A stretch of DNA of 64,000 bases from Heterocephalus glaber (GCF_000247695.1 NW_004624881.1:2656014-2720013), one strand, 5' to 3'; positions 49,270 through 62,479 are shown, counted from the stretch's first letter. Notes: a model not told the origin generated them from the sequence alone. Made by a program: numbers and translations.

Positions 49270-52200
49270 TGCACATGTATTTACAATTACATCCTTTTGA
49301 TGAATATAATTTTAAATCATTTTATATTCATAATTTCTTTTCACATGAGAATTTTTACTTAAATTATACTTATCTGATATGCACACAGCTACTTCTACCC
49401 TTTTTGGATTTCCTTTTCCATGGAATATTTTTTTCCTCCATTTTCAGTTTGTTTGTAGATTAATGCTGAAATGAATCTATTGTGGTAGTATTTTGCTAAG
49501 CATTGGTTTTTTTACCCATTAATATGTTCAGTCTCTCTATGGTTTCTAACTGGATAATTTAGTCTATTTACGTTTAGAGTAATTAAGGATACACAAAGAC
49601 TTCATATTGTCATTTTGTTGATTGTATTGTGGCTAATGTGTAGACTATTTTTCTTTCTTTTTTTGTTCTTGTCCTTTTTCATTTGATTTTTTTTGGTGCT
49701 GTGTTTTATTTTTTTCTTTTCCTCTGTATCTATCTTAAGTCTTACATCAAATATCTAATCTATTCAAGCTGAACAACTTTAATCCCACATAAAAATACTG
49801 TGCTTTACTACCCCCCATGGTTTATATGTTTAATGTCACAATTTGTATATTTTATGTTTTGTGTATCCCTTAATAAAACATTGCAGCTAGCATTTAATAG
49901 CTTTAACATTTTGTTGGAGACGTGTTTTCCACAACATGATTACAATATTAAAATATTCTGAATTTTAGCAGATATTTCTTTATTCAGTGACTTTTAATTC
50001 ATTTGTTTTCATGTTATTCATAAGAATCCATTCATTTTGGTTTAAATATTCCCCTTTTCTGCTTCTTGTAAAGAAAGTATAATAAGAAAAAACTTACTCA
50101 ACTTTTTTTAGCTGAAGAATTCTTTATTTTTCACTTAATTTTTAAGATCAGCTTTGTCATATAAATTATTCTTGTTTTAAAGTATTTTTAAAATTTTTTC
50201 AGTCTTTTGAATACAGCATCCAATCTCTTTTGATATGCAAATTTTCCACTGAGAAATCTGCTGTTAGCCTAATGATGCTTCCCTTGTATATTAGGAGTTC
50301 TTTCTGCCTGGCTGGTTTTCAGATTATTTCTTAGTTTTGACAATTAGACTGGGATATGTATTTCAAAGTTTCCTTTCGACTATACCTGCCTGAAGAGACT
50401 TGAGCTTCCTGTCCTTGCTCTTTATGTCTTTACTCAAAATTAGGAGACTTTCAGTAGTTGTTTCTTAAAACAAACTTTATGTCCCATCTTTTCTTCTTTC
50501 AAGAAGCTATAATAAAGTAATTATTGCCTCTTTTGATCATATCATCCTAACTCCACTGGCTTTAGATTTTTTTCTGTTCATTCTTTCTTAATTCTTCTCC
50601 CTAGATATTTTCAAGAAGCTTGTTTTGAAGATCATTTTTTCTTATCAATGCCATTATTTACAAGTATCACATATTTTTCCATTTTATTCATCATATTCTC
50701 AACTTCAGAATTTCTGGGGTTGTTTTCTCTTATTTATTTCTTGAGCTTCTCATGGGTTTTGGGTGCATTTTCCTGGAGTCATTGAGTTGGTTCTCTTGTA
50801 GCTTGCTTTTCTTCTTTAAAATATTTATCTTAAATTTATTTTATGCAAATCTATCTTCATTTCTTCTGTGATAGTTGCTGAAATTTTTGTGTTCCTTTGA
50901 TGTATTTTTTTTTTATGTTTCTCATTTCTTCATGTAAATGCCTGTCCATGTGTTGGAGGATTCAACTCTTTTGAACCTATGGACTGGATTTTGTGAGCAA
51001 GACTTTTTGCTATGGCTGGGTCCGAGGGTGGTGGCTAGGAGTGATGTGGTGGTTTTAGCTAGAAGAGGAAACAGGGGCATTTTTCTCTATATCTCTGGTG
51101 GCTGAGGTCAGCATCCACAAAGATCTCAGGGGTCTCAGCAGATGAGGCTGCAAGCTTCATCACAGCAGGGAGGGCTCTCATAGTCTTTAATGGTAGAGGT
51201 TGCTTAGTTCTTTCTGACTTCTCTTTGGCAGGGGAAATGTGAACAAGGGTATCAGGCTTGCTCTCAAATCTGTTCCTAAGTAAGCTCACAATGGAAGTAA
51301 AACCACTGCCTGGATTGTAACCCCCATGGACCATTGATGAGCTTGTGGCCTGAAGCAGGCACATATGTGGAGAAAACAGGGCTCCTTGATCTGTGGTGCT
51401 GGTGGCCAGGATGCAGGTCCCCCACTGCTGCCTTTGAAACTTTGAGGAGAGCATAGGAAAGTGCAGAATGGACAGCAAAGTTCTAGAGAGCAAAAGGGTA
51501 CAGTTCTACCACTGCTCTGGAAACTTGGGTTTGGCTGTGGCTGCCTCCAGTGGCTGTGGAACCTACAATCTTGTCACAGCTGTGGTACCAGTTTCTGGAA
51601 GTGGACATCCATGAAACAGCAGTAGCTCTACATCCAGGGTATAGGGCAGTTATACCCATTGGTTGATGTCTCCAATGTCACTTTATATCAGCACATCTGG
51701 TGAGGTCTATAACACTGACATTTGGTAGTGTCTGCATTTTCTTGTCCCAAGGTACTCTATTCTGGATGCTGGAAACCTCCCCAAAGCACCTGTGTCACTG
51801 GCCTGGCCAATATGGTGGGAAGGTTGATAGGTGGTGGAAAATTGAAAGTTGGGGCTGGGTGAGCAATTTGTTTTTCTTTTTTGGTACTGGGGATCAAACT
51901 CAGGTCCTTGTGTTTGCACAGCAGGTGGTGAAACCACTGAGCTAAATCCCTAACCCTATGGGTGAGCAATTCTTTTCATTGGGGGCTGGCCCTTTGAAGG
52001 ATGTTGTGAAACCATGGCATGTCCCTTTTCTCTATATTCTTTACAACATTGTTATGTTAGTGGTTTTGCTCTGCCTATGTTCCTCCCATGATGCACAGGT
52101 TTTCTATGGGTTCAACATGATAGGGCAAAAGGTCATTGGCTGGAAGCTTTTCTCCTATATGTTAACTACATCTGGTGTTTCATTATAATGAAGGAAAGCT

Positions 52201-52755
52201 GGCTGATTTGCAAGTAAAGCCAGACTGCAGTGGCTACAGTCATGGGTTCTTGAGAGCAGGCACACTCAGCTCAGTTGCAATCCAGATGCTGAGGGTGTGT
52301 GTGCAAAGTGGCCATAGTGCAAGCTTCAGGGTGCACGTGGAGACTGAAGGAGTGGTGGGCCCATCTTGGAAGTCAATAAGTGGCTCTTCCAGGAGGTCAG
52401 AGCACAACAGTTCCTCCCGCTACAAGGAGTTCATTGCAGGCATGGATGGTGGTTACTCAGTGGGTAGATTTGCTGAGGTTTTCTGCAGACCAACCAGTTG
52501 AAGCAACAGTGTCACCTATTTGTGTGGGCCAGGGTGACATTCCCAGCCCTTCCTTCTCTCTGGCCTTTTCAGGATATCTCAGGTTGGCCTCTTTGCATCT
52601 GTTTATTCCCTATTTTCTATTCCCTTGCATTACTGCAGGTTCTTAGTTCTGCAGTTCAGTCCTCCAAAGACTAATCCTAACCATTAACTAATATCTACTT
52701 GGTATTTTATGGAAAGATAAGAGATAGAATTTGTTACTCTACCATCTTGCTGATG
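49270..52755 (-). mobile_element. Old L1 LINE, ORF2 start through ORF1 region to 5' UTR
   Basis: Minus-strand. It begins in the ORF2 endonuclease-side text ('gtctctctatggtttctaac', 'tttagagtaattaaggatac') and continues through the inter-ORF and ORF1 region (about 50000-50950). It ends in a GC-richer 5' UTR whose last bases, 'actctaccatcttgctgatg', look like the reversed start of old L1M elements. No frame is intact; the frames at 51059-51493 and 52175-52501 are 5' UTR artefacts. Confidence 0.65.
51856..51971 (-). repeat. ID-type SINE with 13-bp target-site duplication
   Basis: 'tgggtgagcaatt' occurs at 51856-51868 and 51959-51971. Between them lie a T-rich head, 'ggtactggggatcaaactca' and 'ccactgagctaaatccctaa'. 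It interrupts the 5' UTR of the old L1 and is far younger than its host. Confidence 0.9.
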
Positions 52756-54000
52756 CTTTCTACAGTAAACCTTTTAAAACATCCTATTATGATATTGCTT
52801 ACATTATTATGTTATGATAAGATCATCTTAAAAAATGTTAAAGCAATACTCTATTAGGAATCATTTGGCAGTTTGTGAACAGAATGCACACATAAAATGA
52901 AGATTCACACACACACACTTATTCTTCACGTCAATAATGATTTATATGCAAATTACTGTAGCACTTCTGTATTTAGAGATTTGGATGAGAATGGTTTGTA
53001 CATGGCATTGCTATATTTCTCCTGGGAACAAAAGCTCTCATCTTTAACACTGTAATTTGTAAAACTGATTTATACAGTGAAATGAATTGCAGCAATTCGC
53101 ATTAATGATTCACAAATGCACTGTCTAATCTAGACCCACAGCATAGAAATTTGTTGTGAAACATTTCAAATTCACAGTAATATACATATGTCTAAATATT
53201 AAACTCTGTGAAATAACATTAAGAAAACTTTATGGATATATACACATTTCAGATAAACCATAGACCCATACAGATTCACTACAGTTAATGATACAAACAT
53301 AATATATTGAAGTGAAAATTTGTTTTAATTTAAAACTGCAAAATCAGTCTAATTTCATTTACATCAGTGAATTTAAATTATTCCATTTCGGCATCATGCG
53401 TTTATATTAGGGCAAGAGAAGAGCATGCTTTAATGTTAAAACTTTGCCATGCAGTTGGTAATTACTTAATACCAAGGAGAAGCTGGAAGCAACTAATTGG
53501 TTTGGCATATTTAAGAGAACGGTAAATTCATGGAGTTGAGATTCATTCTCCACTGACTCTCACCATAGAAACCACAATTTTTGTTTCCTTTTGAGTTTGT
53601 GAATAAAGGTTTCTTAGTGGTCCCTGACGTTTTCCCTAATTCTTCTAATATAGTAAGGCTTCAATTAACCACTAGTTCCAAGAGGACAAAATGAAGTTTG
53701 AACTCTTGCTAATTAACTAGGGAAGCTATTTAACCAGGCTCTATGGATGCTCAACTTCAACAAATTTATTAAAAGTTTTTAGCTACATTCCCAGAAGTCT
53801 AATTTAATGGGCCTCTGAACAATACTCTTCCAATTAGGGCCTCTCCCTCCTGTAATTCACACAGGAACACATATTTGCCATGAGTTAGTGCCATTGTCTT
53901 TATTAATCAACACCTCCATCCACATTGGACTGAAGTAAAATAATAATAACAATAACAATCAAAGTATCTGCATACCTAGATTCAGGCACTCAGATATGTC
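52756..54000. other. Repeat-free AT-rich DNA, possible conserved non-coding element
   Basis: No LINE, SINE or LTR marks and no ORF. Many homeodomain-type TAAT and ATTA cores occur, such as 'gctaattaactaggg' (53708) and 'caattaaccactagttcc' (53663). Conservation cannot be judged from one genome. Confidence 0.35.
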
Positions 54001-54560
54001 CTTCAGCTTGTGTCTCCCAACTTTATTGATGACCTCTTGTACAATAGGCTTCATGACTTTCTTCAAATGTTTAGAATGCATACAAATATACATATGTGAA
54101 GGATATCAGAGATCAGAAATAAACTCAACATTGGATTAGCAACCTAGAGTTGAAACTCTCAAGCCTAGAGTTGGTGAGATGTTATTGTTTCTAGTCTTTC
54201 TTTACATGCTACAATTTAAGATGCAAGAATTTAATGACACTATGTAATAATCCATCAGATAGTTTTTACCAATAGTTTACAGTTGTATTACATATTACAA
54301 AAAAGGAATGAGAGATTGAAGTATTTTATTTCTGAGATCATTTTCATCTCTTACAGTTGTAACATTATTGATTCTTTGTTTTCAGTGTGAGATAGACATC
54401 AGAGTGCTAAGATATTCCACATGAGTTTAAGTCATGATATGGATCCAACTTCCTCTTTCATTCTCTCCTTCAAATTCCTTTGTTTCTCCTTAGCCACTTA
54501 CTTAGATGGCACTCATGAAAAACAAAATAAACACTTAGTGCTCAATGCCAGGAGACCTAA
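54001..54560. other. Gene-free DNA
   Basis: Nothing recognised. The 107-codon frame at 54421-54744 runs into the MIR-like repeat that follows and has no domain. Confidence 0.4.
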
Positions 54561-54755
54561 GATCCTTTACAAACACTATGTTTTTCACCACCCCTCAGTT
54601 TGGAGGAGCCTAAAGCAGAGGAGCAGACTGCTCTCCCACTCTACAGTTCATTCAAAAATTCACAGCAAGCTCAGCTCTTTACAATTGCCCCATGGGGCAG
54701 GGCAGGGAGGGGGTGATAGGGACTCAGCCAGGGTCATACAGTAAGGGACAGTTCT
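54560..54755 (+). repeat. MIR-like SINE
   Basis: The end 'gactcagccagggtcataca' with 'gtaaggga' and the preceding gap-rich purine stretch resemble the MIR 3' half. Diverged. Confidence 0.5.
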
Positions 54756-55159
54756 CCAGGAAAACTAAAACTCTTGTTTGCATTGAAAGTTGGATTTCAA
54801 ACACTGTTGGAATCATTCAATTTATTGAATGATAGAGTTTAATTTATTGAACTCTATTGTAATGGAATATGATAAGGGAACAGCTAACCATGTGACCTTT
54901 GTTTATGACCCCCTTCCCAGGTGTTTGGAGATGTGAGCTGTCGGGCTGAACCTTATGCTCCTGCTCCCTGTCCATACTGATGTGTTCTTTCTAATTTACT
55001 AAGCCTACTGCTGAATCTAACCTCAGGCCTTGGTGGATATGAAAACAATCTCACTCATAAGGAGCCATGGCTGTGCATTCACCAAATCTCACATGTTCAT
55101 GGTTCCTGTGTCTACAGAGACCCAGAATATTTTTTCTAGTGGATGACATGTTTGTACTC

Positions 55160-55510
55160 TGGAATTCTGCTCACTTTATTTCAGGTGTGCAATAAATGTC
55201 ACATGACATCAATCTCAATGATAATATCATCTTGTAATATCCAAGATTCTACCAAATCTTTGGTCCAAATTCCAGAGTTTTGTTTTTCTTCTTCTTCTGG
55301 AAACTGATTAAGGTTCAATAATCTGTCCTTTATTTTGGAAATCCCATCACCCTTTGAATAGCATAACCTATGGCTTTCAGCATTTATTTTTGTGGTAAAG
55401 CTCTGAATTTTATAAGATTCATATTCTGCCATTTGGAGTAACTGTGTTTCACAAGGCTTCCAGTACACTAGCCATTTTTTATTTGCCAAATCCACACAGC
55501 AAATTTTCAA
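55160..55510 (-). other. Unassigned 103-codon ORF with downstream AATAAA
   Basis: A minus-strand frame from 55510 to TGA at 55199-55201. The composition looks protein-like (mixed charged and hydrophobic residues, with NQFPEEEEKQNSGIW and a final DDIIIEIDVM), unlike the low-complexity chance frames nearby. Two AATAAA-like signals follow the stop within 30 bp (55178-55197 on the minus strand). There is no clear splice acceptor at its 5' end. It could be a terminal exon, a retrocopy tail or chance. I do not recognise the family. Confidence 0.3.
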
Positions 55511-55649
55511 TATTTTGGTGTTTGATTTGTTTTTTATGTGGTGTACAAGGTAGATTAGATTTCTTTAAACTATATAGATATAACACAGTAAAATAGTTAA
55601 TTAAAAAATATTCTAGTTATCACTGTTTAAAAATAAAATGACATGTAAA

Positions 55650-58512
55650 ATTAATTATAATACATTTATTAAAGCTAATATATTCAAAACATTATTGTTT
55701 TAATTGATAAACAATATCAAAATTAATGAGGAAATACATTACATTATGAAGTCTTTACAAGCAAGCCATGTATTTTAGTTTACATCAATGCAGACAGTAA
55801 ATTTTTTAACAATTATGCAGATGCCATTTATTTGGTCCATAGTGCAGTATGTTTGTTAATTTGAGTTTTACAAAACATCAAATATAAATAACCTGAAATT
55901 GTAACAATAAAAAAAAATTGGCTTCTTACACAGACATATCAGGCAGTAAAAACTGAAAATCTGAGTAAGTTAACATTGTTTTACATTAATATACATAGTG
56001 CCATTTAACATTTAAAAACAGGTTTCAATCCATAGCACTTGATATTTCTTTGAATCTGCCTCAGTTAAGAGTATGAAAACGGTTAGATCTAGGCTAAAAA
56101 TAATTCTTTTTCTAGCCAAAATAAAGGCATAATATTTATAACCAGGTATCAACTTTACTAAACCACAATATTTTTAAACTATTAAATGACACTTAAGGGT
56201 ATTTACATCAAAAAGGCAACATGAATTGTGTCATTTTATCTTAAAACTGGTTATGCACATGGTTTGTTCAAAGGGTTTAAAAACTATATTCCTACTTTCA
56301 ATACAGCATACTGCAATGTTTCTAGTAGTTCTAGCAAAATTGATGCTTTCAAAGGGAGCAGAATCACTTTCAAGTCACTGGTGTCAGTTTTCCCTTTGGA
56401 ACAAAGGACATAACAAATGATCTAGTTGTGTCCAGATGAGATGACAGAGTAAGGGTTTTTGTTCAGTCTAATGCTAATCAAGCTCTTCCCTTTGTTCCAT
56501 ACAAGACCTCTTTGCACTGATATTCTCTTTCTCATCTAATTTCCTCTTGCAATTTCTCTCATCTTCATTATTGTCAGCATTATTTGAAGGACCTTCTTCA
56601 TCTGAGTCAACTATGAGCACAACATCTTGCTCTTGTGCTGTGGAGGTGGAAGGCTGGGCTCCATCATGGTTGCCATTGGTTATGCTTCTGGTGGCATCTT
56701 TGGCTTGTTTGGGTCCTACTTTATCCGGGGCATCACCCACAACTTCGAATTCAATATCCTTCCCTAGGTCTTCACTATGAAGGATGTTGATCAATAAAGT
56801 GTAGTCCTGAAGGAAATCATCTGCTTGAAGTCAGCTGCCATTTGTAATTCTGAATTCTGACAACTTCTTATGATTATTAGCTTCTGTCTCTCCTTCTTCT
56901 GAAGATACTAGGATTGTTCCTTTTCCATCTTCAATGTGAACATCTGGTGAAATCATAGCAAATTTCTCTTTTACTATCTTATCTTGTAAGATGAGAACTG
57001 TCACTTTGTGGACCTTCAGCCACACAGTCACCTCTGGCTTGCTGGCACATACATAACAATTGGGGTTGGGAGGATCCAGTGCACAAAGCACATGAAGCTT
57101 CTTCCTTGGGTTTGGTTGCTTATTCATAAAAAATTTTTCTACATTGATCTATTTTTCCTGATTAAATATTTAATCCTTCCAATACTATCAACCTGGCAAT
57201 CACTGCATTAATAGTAGCAATAGCAGGAATAATGTTCCCTGCCATTGATTTTATATCAAATCTGCTCTTCATATTCATACTGAAAATATGCATTCTGAAG
57301 TTTGCTGCAGAGGTGACAAATCCATCACAGATGGGTCATCCTTATCCCATTTGAGCTCAGTTCCATCCCCTTTTTCAGCTAAATGAACTACCAAAGTCTC
57401 AATGCTTTTTGAAAAAATATGTGTGTAGCTCTTCACATCTAGAATCTGCTGGTCTTTCAGACCTAACTAGGGTTCATTTTGTTGATCTGATGCTTTGGTT
57501 TCCTCTCCTTGATTTTGTACTTCAACCCAGTCCAATGGAACTGGAGGTTTCCTTTTCCACCACAGTTTGTCCATTGTCAATAGATACCCGATATCATCTT
57601 TAAAAAGCTAAGTAAAATGTTTAACTGGATCATATCCAGTTGATTTAGCCCATTCCTTTGTGGAAATACATTTGATGTCACCATCTTCATTAGATGCTCG
57701 AGCTCTGGCCTCAGCTTCTGTTGGTTCCCAGTCAGCTTCAGGGTCAGCTCTGTCAGGGGATACTTCTTGATCAGCATCTTCTTCCCCAAACAACTGGTTG
57801 AACAAATATTTTGCCCACACGTTGCAATGAATGGGCTCTGAAGGTGTATTATGAATTATACAGCCAGGAAAAGTTCTCTGGGTTGGCTAAGATGACTTTC
57901 ATAACACTGGGTCACACCCTTTTTGATAGTAGTTACTTGTCCAAGATTACCAGCAGTCCCACTCTCAATAAGAGGGACATCAGCTGCCAGACACATCCTA
58001 TTAACGTGGTTTGGGGCAGCTCTGTTATCTAATGCATTCATAACCAATATAAACTGTCGAAAAAATTCCACGTTGTAGTCAGGGCTCATGATGCTGTCAT
58101 GATAAGCTACAATATTAGCTTTTGTGTAAAACTGTAGTACACTTTCTTTGGCAACTTGTGCCTTTGATCTTCCAACATGTTTCTTTTGAAACAAAAACTG
58201 CCTGTTGAGGTTGCTGACATTAATATTATCTAGATCAATCAGGTCCATATGGGAGAAGCCAGTGAGCATAAGGGTCTTCAGGAGCTCGCAGCCAATGCCA
58301 CCTGCACCCACGACCAGCACCTGGCCCCCGGCCACAGCCTCAGCCAGCTCCTGTGGCAGCCCCAGGCACAGTGCCATGGCGGGACTTCCAGGAGCAGCAG
58401 CGGAGGAGGAGGGAGGAGAACTGAATCACGGACAGAAGTAGGTGGGGGAAGGGCAGCTCAACTTCCGCTACTGCGCACTGCAGCCTCAGCAGTGCACCTT
58501 CGGAGAGTAAAT
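55650..58512 (-). pseudogene. UBA2: UBA2 (SAE2) processed pseudogene
   Basis: An intronless copy of UBA2, the catalytic subunit of the SUMO-activating enzyme E1 (nuclear; partner SAE1; human protein about 640 residues). It begins with a GC-rich 5' UTR (58378-58512) and ATG at 58375-58377, then the ATP-binding loop VVGAGGIGCELL. It continues collinearly to the acidic and lysine-rich end (DENISAKRSCMEQREE near 56480-56510) and a 3' UTR of about 0.8 kb with AATAAA at 55665-55670. Lesions, in order: a 1-bp loss just before the active-site Cys (the TGT at 57860-57862 survives in the shifted frame, in [12 protein letters not shown]); TAG at 57608-57610; a TAG after NEP near 57466; a 1-bp loss near 57320; TAA near 57170; and TGA at 56831-56833. 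Absence of introns over 2 kb shows retroposition, by L1 machinery in all likelihood. I see no clear poly(A) tail or target duplication, so it is not very recent. Confidence 0.95.
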
Positions 58513-60275
58513 TTTTATTGAAGGTATTTAATCTTTACTTAAATTTACTAAAATTTGATGATGAAAAATTATATATATAAAGTTATATATTATATATATA
58601 TATATATCCACAATATTTCGAACATATTCAAAAGGGTGTTTTCACTGAATTGAACAACCAAAAGTCACTTTTAATACATACATTACACATTTGATTTGTC
58701 TTTTTTGAGATTATTTTATTTAATTTAAAAAAAATCTATATTAACACTTGGCTTTTCCAAGTAATTACAGTTAAATTTTAAAAATTTGATACGTAAAAGT
58801 AACTCTAAATGATGAATGATGATAATTAACAGTGTTTTTCAAGTGTTTTGTAGATTTTACATAGAATTCATGTACTTGTATAGTAAAAATAAACTTTCTG
58901 TCATAAGTAACATCATAAAAGGTGTAAAACAATAACTATTGAATATCATAAATATTTCAATTTCGACATAAACTCTTACACTTCTCTAGACCACAAATAA
59001 GTTTTTGTAGTTGTTATGTTTTCTGATGACTTCAGGTTTGGGTCACAAACAATGTGATGCAGCTGACTATATATACAGCATGTGGTCACATGCCAATTAT
59101 TGAAATGTTTGGTGTATATCATGTTTTACAAAGTTGAATTGAAGTAAAAATACACAATCATTACAAAATTCTTCCTTAACATAATCAGTCCATATTGTCA
59201 TGGAATACAAAACTCACTAAATTCACTATATTCTGTTATAAAATTTAATTAATTTAGTTCATAAAATTGATTTCTTGGTGAATTATAGCAATTAGAAGCT
59301 TAACAAATTTATCAACTATACCCATGATATATTTTCCTGGAATTGAGCATAAATATTTCTGGTGTGCAGCACATGTGGGGTGAAGCAAATAGAGAGTAAG
59401 ATTTGTTACAATAAAAATTATTTTTATATGCAGCAAAATTACTTTTGAAACATGAAATAACTTTTTAAAAATATTTTCCACATATTCTAACTGGATTTGA
59501 TTATGCTACAATGAAAAATAAGTGTCTAAACTTAATTCACAATTGTGATGAGTGTTAGCACCCCTCTTTCCTGTGGAGTTTCTCAGGATCTGACCCAACA
59601 TGCACTCTACCGCCTCCTGCTGGTGATAGCTCTTGGGAGTACTGTTCCTTTTCTCCCTTTTGGGGCCCACTTATACTGTCAGCCCCGAGTTATACTTTAA
59701 TGTAACCCTACTGAAGACCTGATGTCCAGGAGTCCAATGGGGTGTATCCTAAAGCAGCATATGCTGTCCTGTGGGGTTCAAGCTTCTGCATAGTTCTGCT
59801 TGAAAGGTGTGGCTAGTTTTCAGTCAGGAGGCCTGGACCTCTTCAGTCCTGCAAAGGAGCACAGGAAATCCAGAGGCAGGAATCCAGAGGTGGAAATCTG
59901 TATGCCCACCCTTGAATGGGAACCCTTCTTTCTCAGCCAGGACCTTGGTATAGCAGACCTCCTTTCACTGTTACTTTAATATTTTGCAGAGCAATATAAT
60001 TTATTCTAACTGCTTTGTTTTGACTCAGCTTTCTCTGCCCTCCAGTGTAGGAGACCAGAGGTTCAGGAAGAGGCCCTCTGGCTTTCATGTTTAGCGTTCA
60101 AATGATAGCCAGTCACATCTTTTGATTATTTTTTCACAGCATCAAAAGACTCAGTCCATTTGCAGGTGGGTATTACTACTATACCATTTCTTAAAGCCAT
60201 GCTATTTTGCACCAGATAATGCATTTACTTTCCTGTATTATCTCAATTCTCTACTGTGTACTATTTTAAAATTGG
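58513..60275. other. Gene-free DNA with a (TA)n patch
   Basis: A TA-rich microsatellite lies at 58569-58606. The rest is AT-rich to about 59520, then moderately GC-rich to 60000. No repeat family is recognised and no ORF above 75 codons. Confidence 0.45.
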
Positions 60276-60277
60276 AA

Positions 60278-60492
60278 GCAAGACATGGTGCCACACACCT
60301 GTAATTGTAGCACTCTGGAAAGCTGAGGAAGGAGGACTTCAATTTTCAGCCAAGCCTGGGTATTTTAGCAACATAGCAAAATCCTGTCTCAAAATAAAAA
60401 TAAAAGTAAAATAGTCCTGTGAGTGTAACTCAATGCAAAGTCCCTGGATTCAGTTGCCAGTACTGAAATATAATAAAGTACAATAAACTAAT
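60278..60492 (+). repeat. B1-dID (MEN-type) fused SINE
   Basis: The most readable fused SINE in the window: 'catggtgccacacacctgta', 'gaaagctgaggaaggaggac', 'agcaacatagcaaaatcctg', 'ctcaaaataaaaataaaagt', then the ID-like part with 'gtgagtgtaactcaatgcaa' and an A-rich tail. Confidence 0.85.
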
Positions 60493-62129
60493 AAACTAAA
60501 ATAGCCCTCTGATTTGTTTCAGGGACGTTGTAGGGTGCACATGTGGCACAGGACGGGCTCCTGACTAGCATATGGTGCTGGGTGTTGAAGCCCTTTAACA
60601 GTGTGGGTCCATCCACAGGGGCCATGCAGTTGTGATGGGGCCCTCAAGTCTTCCTGAGTTGATCACAGTCCCATAGTGAGCAGCATGGTTGGCCTCCCAT
60701 GAGAGGCAACCCTGCAGCTGAAGCAGTCTCAGAGGTGCAAAGCTGCAAACTGAATTTTGGCCTCATTCCTAGAAGCTGAGAAACAAATCTTTCAAGAACA
60801 TGAAAGGAAGACCACATGTGAATAGTTAAACATGCTGGAGTTTAATGGGTCTCACTTTGACCAACACTTCCAGTTCTTCAGCATTGTGCATACACATCAC
60901 ACTACAGATTTCCCTGGTCATTCTTTCCACATATGTTTCTCTCTATGTAAAAGTGAAATCAGGCAAGACAAGTCTGCAGTGAAGTGAGGATTCTTCTGGG
61001 TGTGATGCACACATCATGAGGCCTGGAACAGAGAAGAGCAATTGAGAGCTCATCAAGGATGTTGGTGCTGCTTGTCTCTTCAAGCCCCTATGAAGGACAC
61101 ATTTCTTGGTCCACCCCACTGTAAAGCAACAGTTTTACTAGCAACTCCACCTCATCATTCCCATTTCCCTGGGCCATTGAGTATCCTCATCAATAGTAAA
61201 CTAAGGAATATCTGGCATTCCCAACTCATTCCCAGTGGGCGATCTTTTGATCTATAAAGCAGTCAGACAACAAAATAAACTATAAGCACCTTTTCTAAAC
61301 TCCACACACTGTGCCATTAACCCAGAGTCCTTGATTAATGGTCCCATATCAAAAATTTCATCCTGTTCCATATTTATGCTCCTTCCATCATTACCTATTC
61401 CCATGTTTGTGTCCTGGCTCTCTGATTATATGGATGAGTAAAGTCAAGCTCCTTGTGAGTTTAAAGGCCTCCTCCTAGGTCTCCTTGTGTGCCTCACCTT
61501 TAGGAACTTTTGGAGATTTGATCCTGGTTTTAGGCCTCCAGCCAAAAGTGGATGGTGAAGACAGTTCCCAGGAGCCTCAGCACTGTCTTGCTGACTGCAC
61601 TGGGGCAGTCACTTCCCTTTCATAGCAACACAGTGTTAGTTTGCTCAAGGAGAGATAGAGAGGTCAATGCCACCAGAGTTGGGAATGGGGTTGCCTCTGC
61701 CACTGAGGGTGGAAAATCTCTTCCTCTGGAAAAGTAATCATCAGGATTTAGGAACTCAGTATCCCCAGCCTCATTGGGCTCATCTGAAAAATCCCTATTC
61801 CAATTTATGGGATCCCATTATTTTTGATCAGTTCCTGACTTTAACTGCAGATAACTTTAAGGCTGAAGATAAAACTTGTGCTGTAATTCAGCCAATCATA
61901 TTAGGTACAAGGGCTGAAAACTCCCTGATGAGTCTCCTTGGAAGACTGAAGAAACAGAAAACCTCAAGACCAATGTCCAGAGGTGACAGAGAGCCTGGAG
62001 CTCTTCACAAATGGGTGCACTTCCTTCTTTCCCTTTTTATTACACTCAGACCTCTGGCCTGTAGGTTGCTGCCCCCACATCCAGTGTCTTCCCTCTCCAT
62101 GTTGAAAGTCACCCTCAGTGCTTGTCTGT
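60493..62129. other. Gene-free DNA, probably old repeats
   Basis: The plus-strand 179-codon frame at 61667-62206 runs into the CA microsatellite and has no domain; I do not call it. 61780-61930 ('caatttatgggatcccatta') may be an old L1 5' end or MaLR relic; not resolved. Confidence 0.4.
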
Positions 62130-62143
62130 CACACACACACACA

Positions 62144-62183
<40 letters not shown>
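62130..62183. repeat. (AC)n microsatellite
   Basis: About 27 AC units with a single AT interruption at 62149-62150. Confidence 0.97.
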
Positions 62184-62185
<2 letters not shown>

Positions 62186-62479
62186 GCTGCTTTGCTAACC
62201 TGCTAGGAATTTCTTAATCTACTCAAGGGACCCCCTAAGAAAGTCTGTCCGGTAACTTAGAAGACACAGGCAGAAAAATACAAATTGGAGGTAAATAATG
62301 ACGAGTCAATAGTTAATTGTACACTCACTGAATTTTCTCGGTAAATAAGATTTATATAAATACAGAAAGGATGTAGAAAGAACAAGGGAGAATCAAACAT
62401 AGGACAGAAATGTCAGCAAATGTAGTATTACCCACATGTCAAAAAAAAAATATTCCCCTTGAAGTGAATAATCAGAAAA
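62184..62479. other. Short gene-free spacer
   Basis: Nothing recognised. Confidence 0.4.

Noticed and set aside
51059..51493. 144-codon minus-strand frame
   Set aside because: It lies in the GC-rich 5' UTR of the old L1 and has no protein-like pattern.
57008..58521. Plus-strand frames over the UBA2 retrocopy (57008-57211, 58205-58441, 58249-58521)
   Set aside because: Antisense shadows of the pseudogene and of its GC-rich 5' UTR.
61667..62206. 179-codon plus-strand frame, one of the longest in the window
   Set aside because: It ends in an HTHT run encoded by the (AC)n microsatellite, has no domain, and lies in DNA that looks like old repeats.
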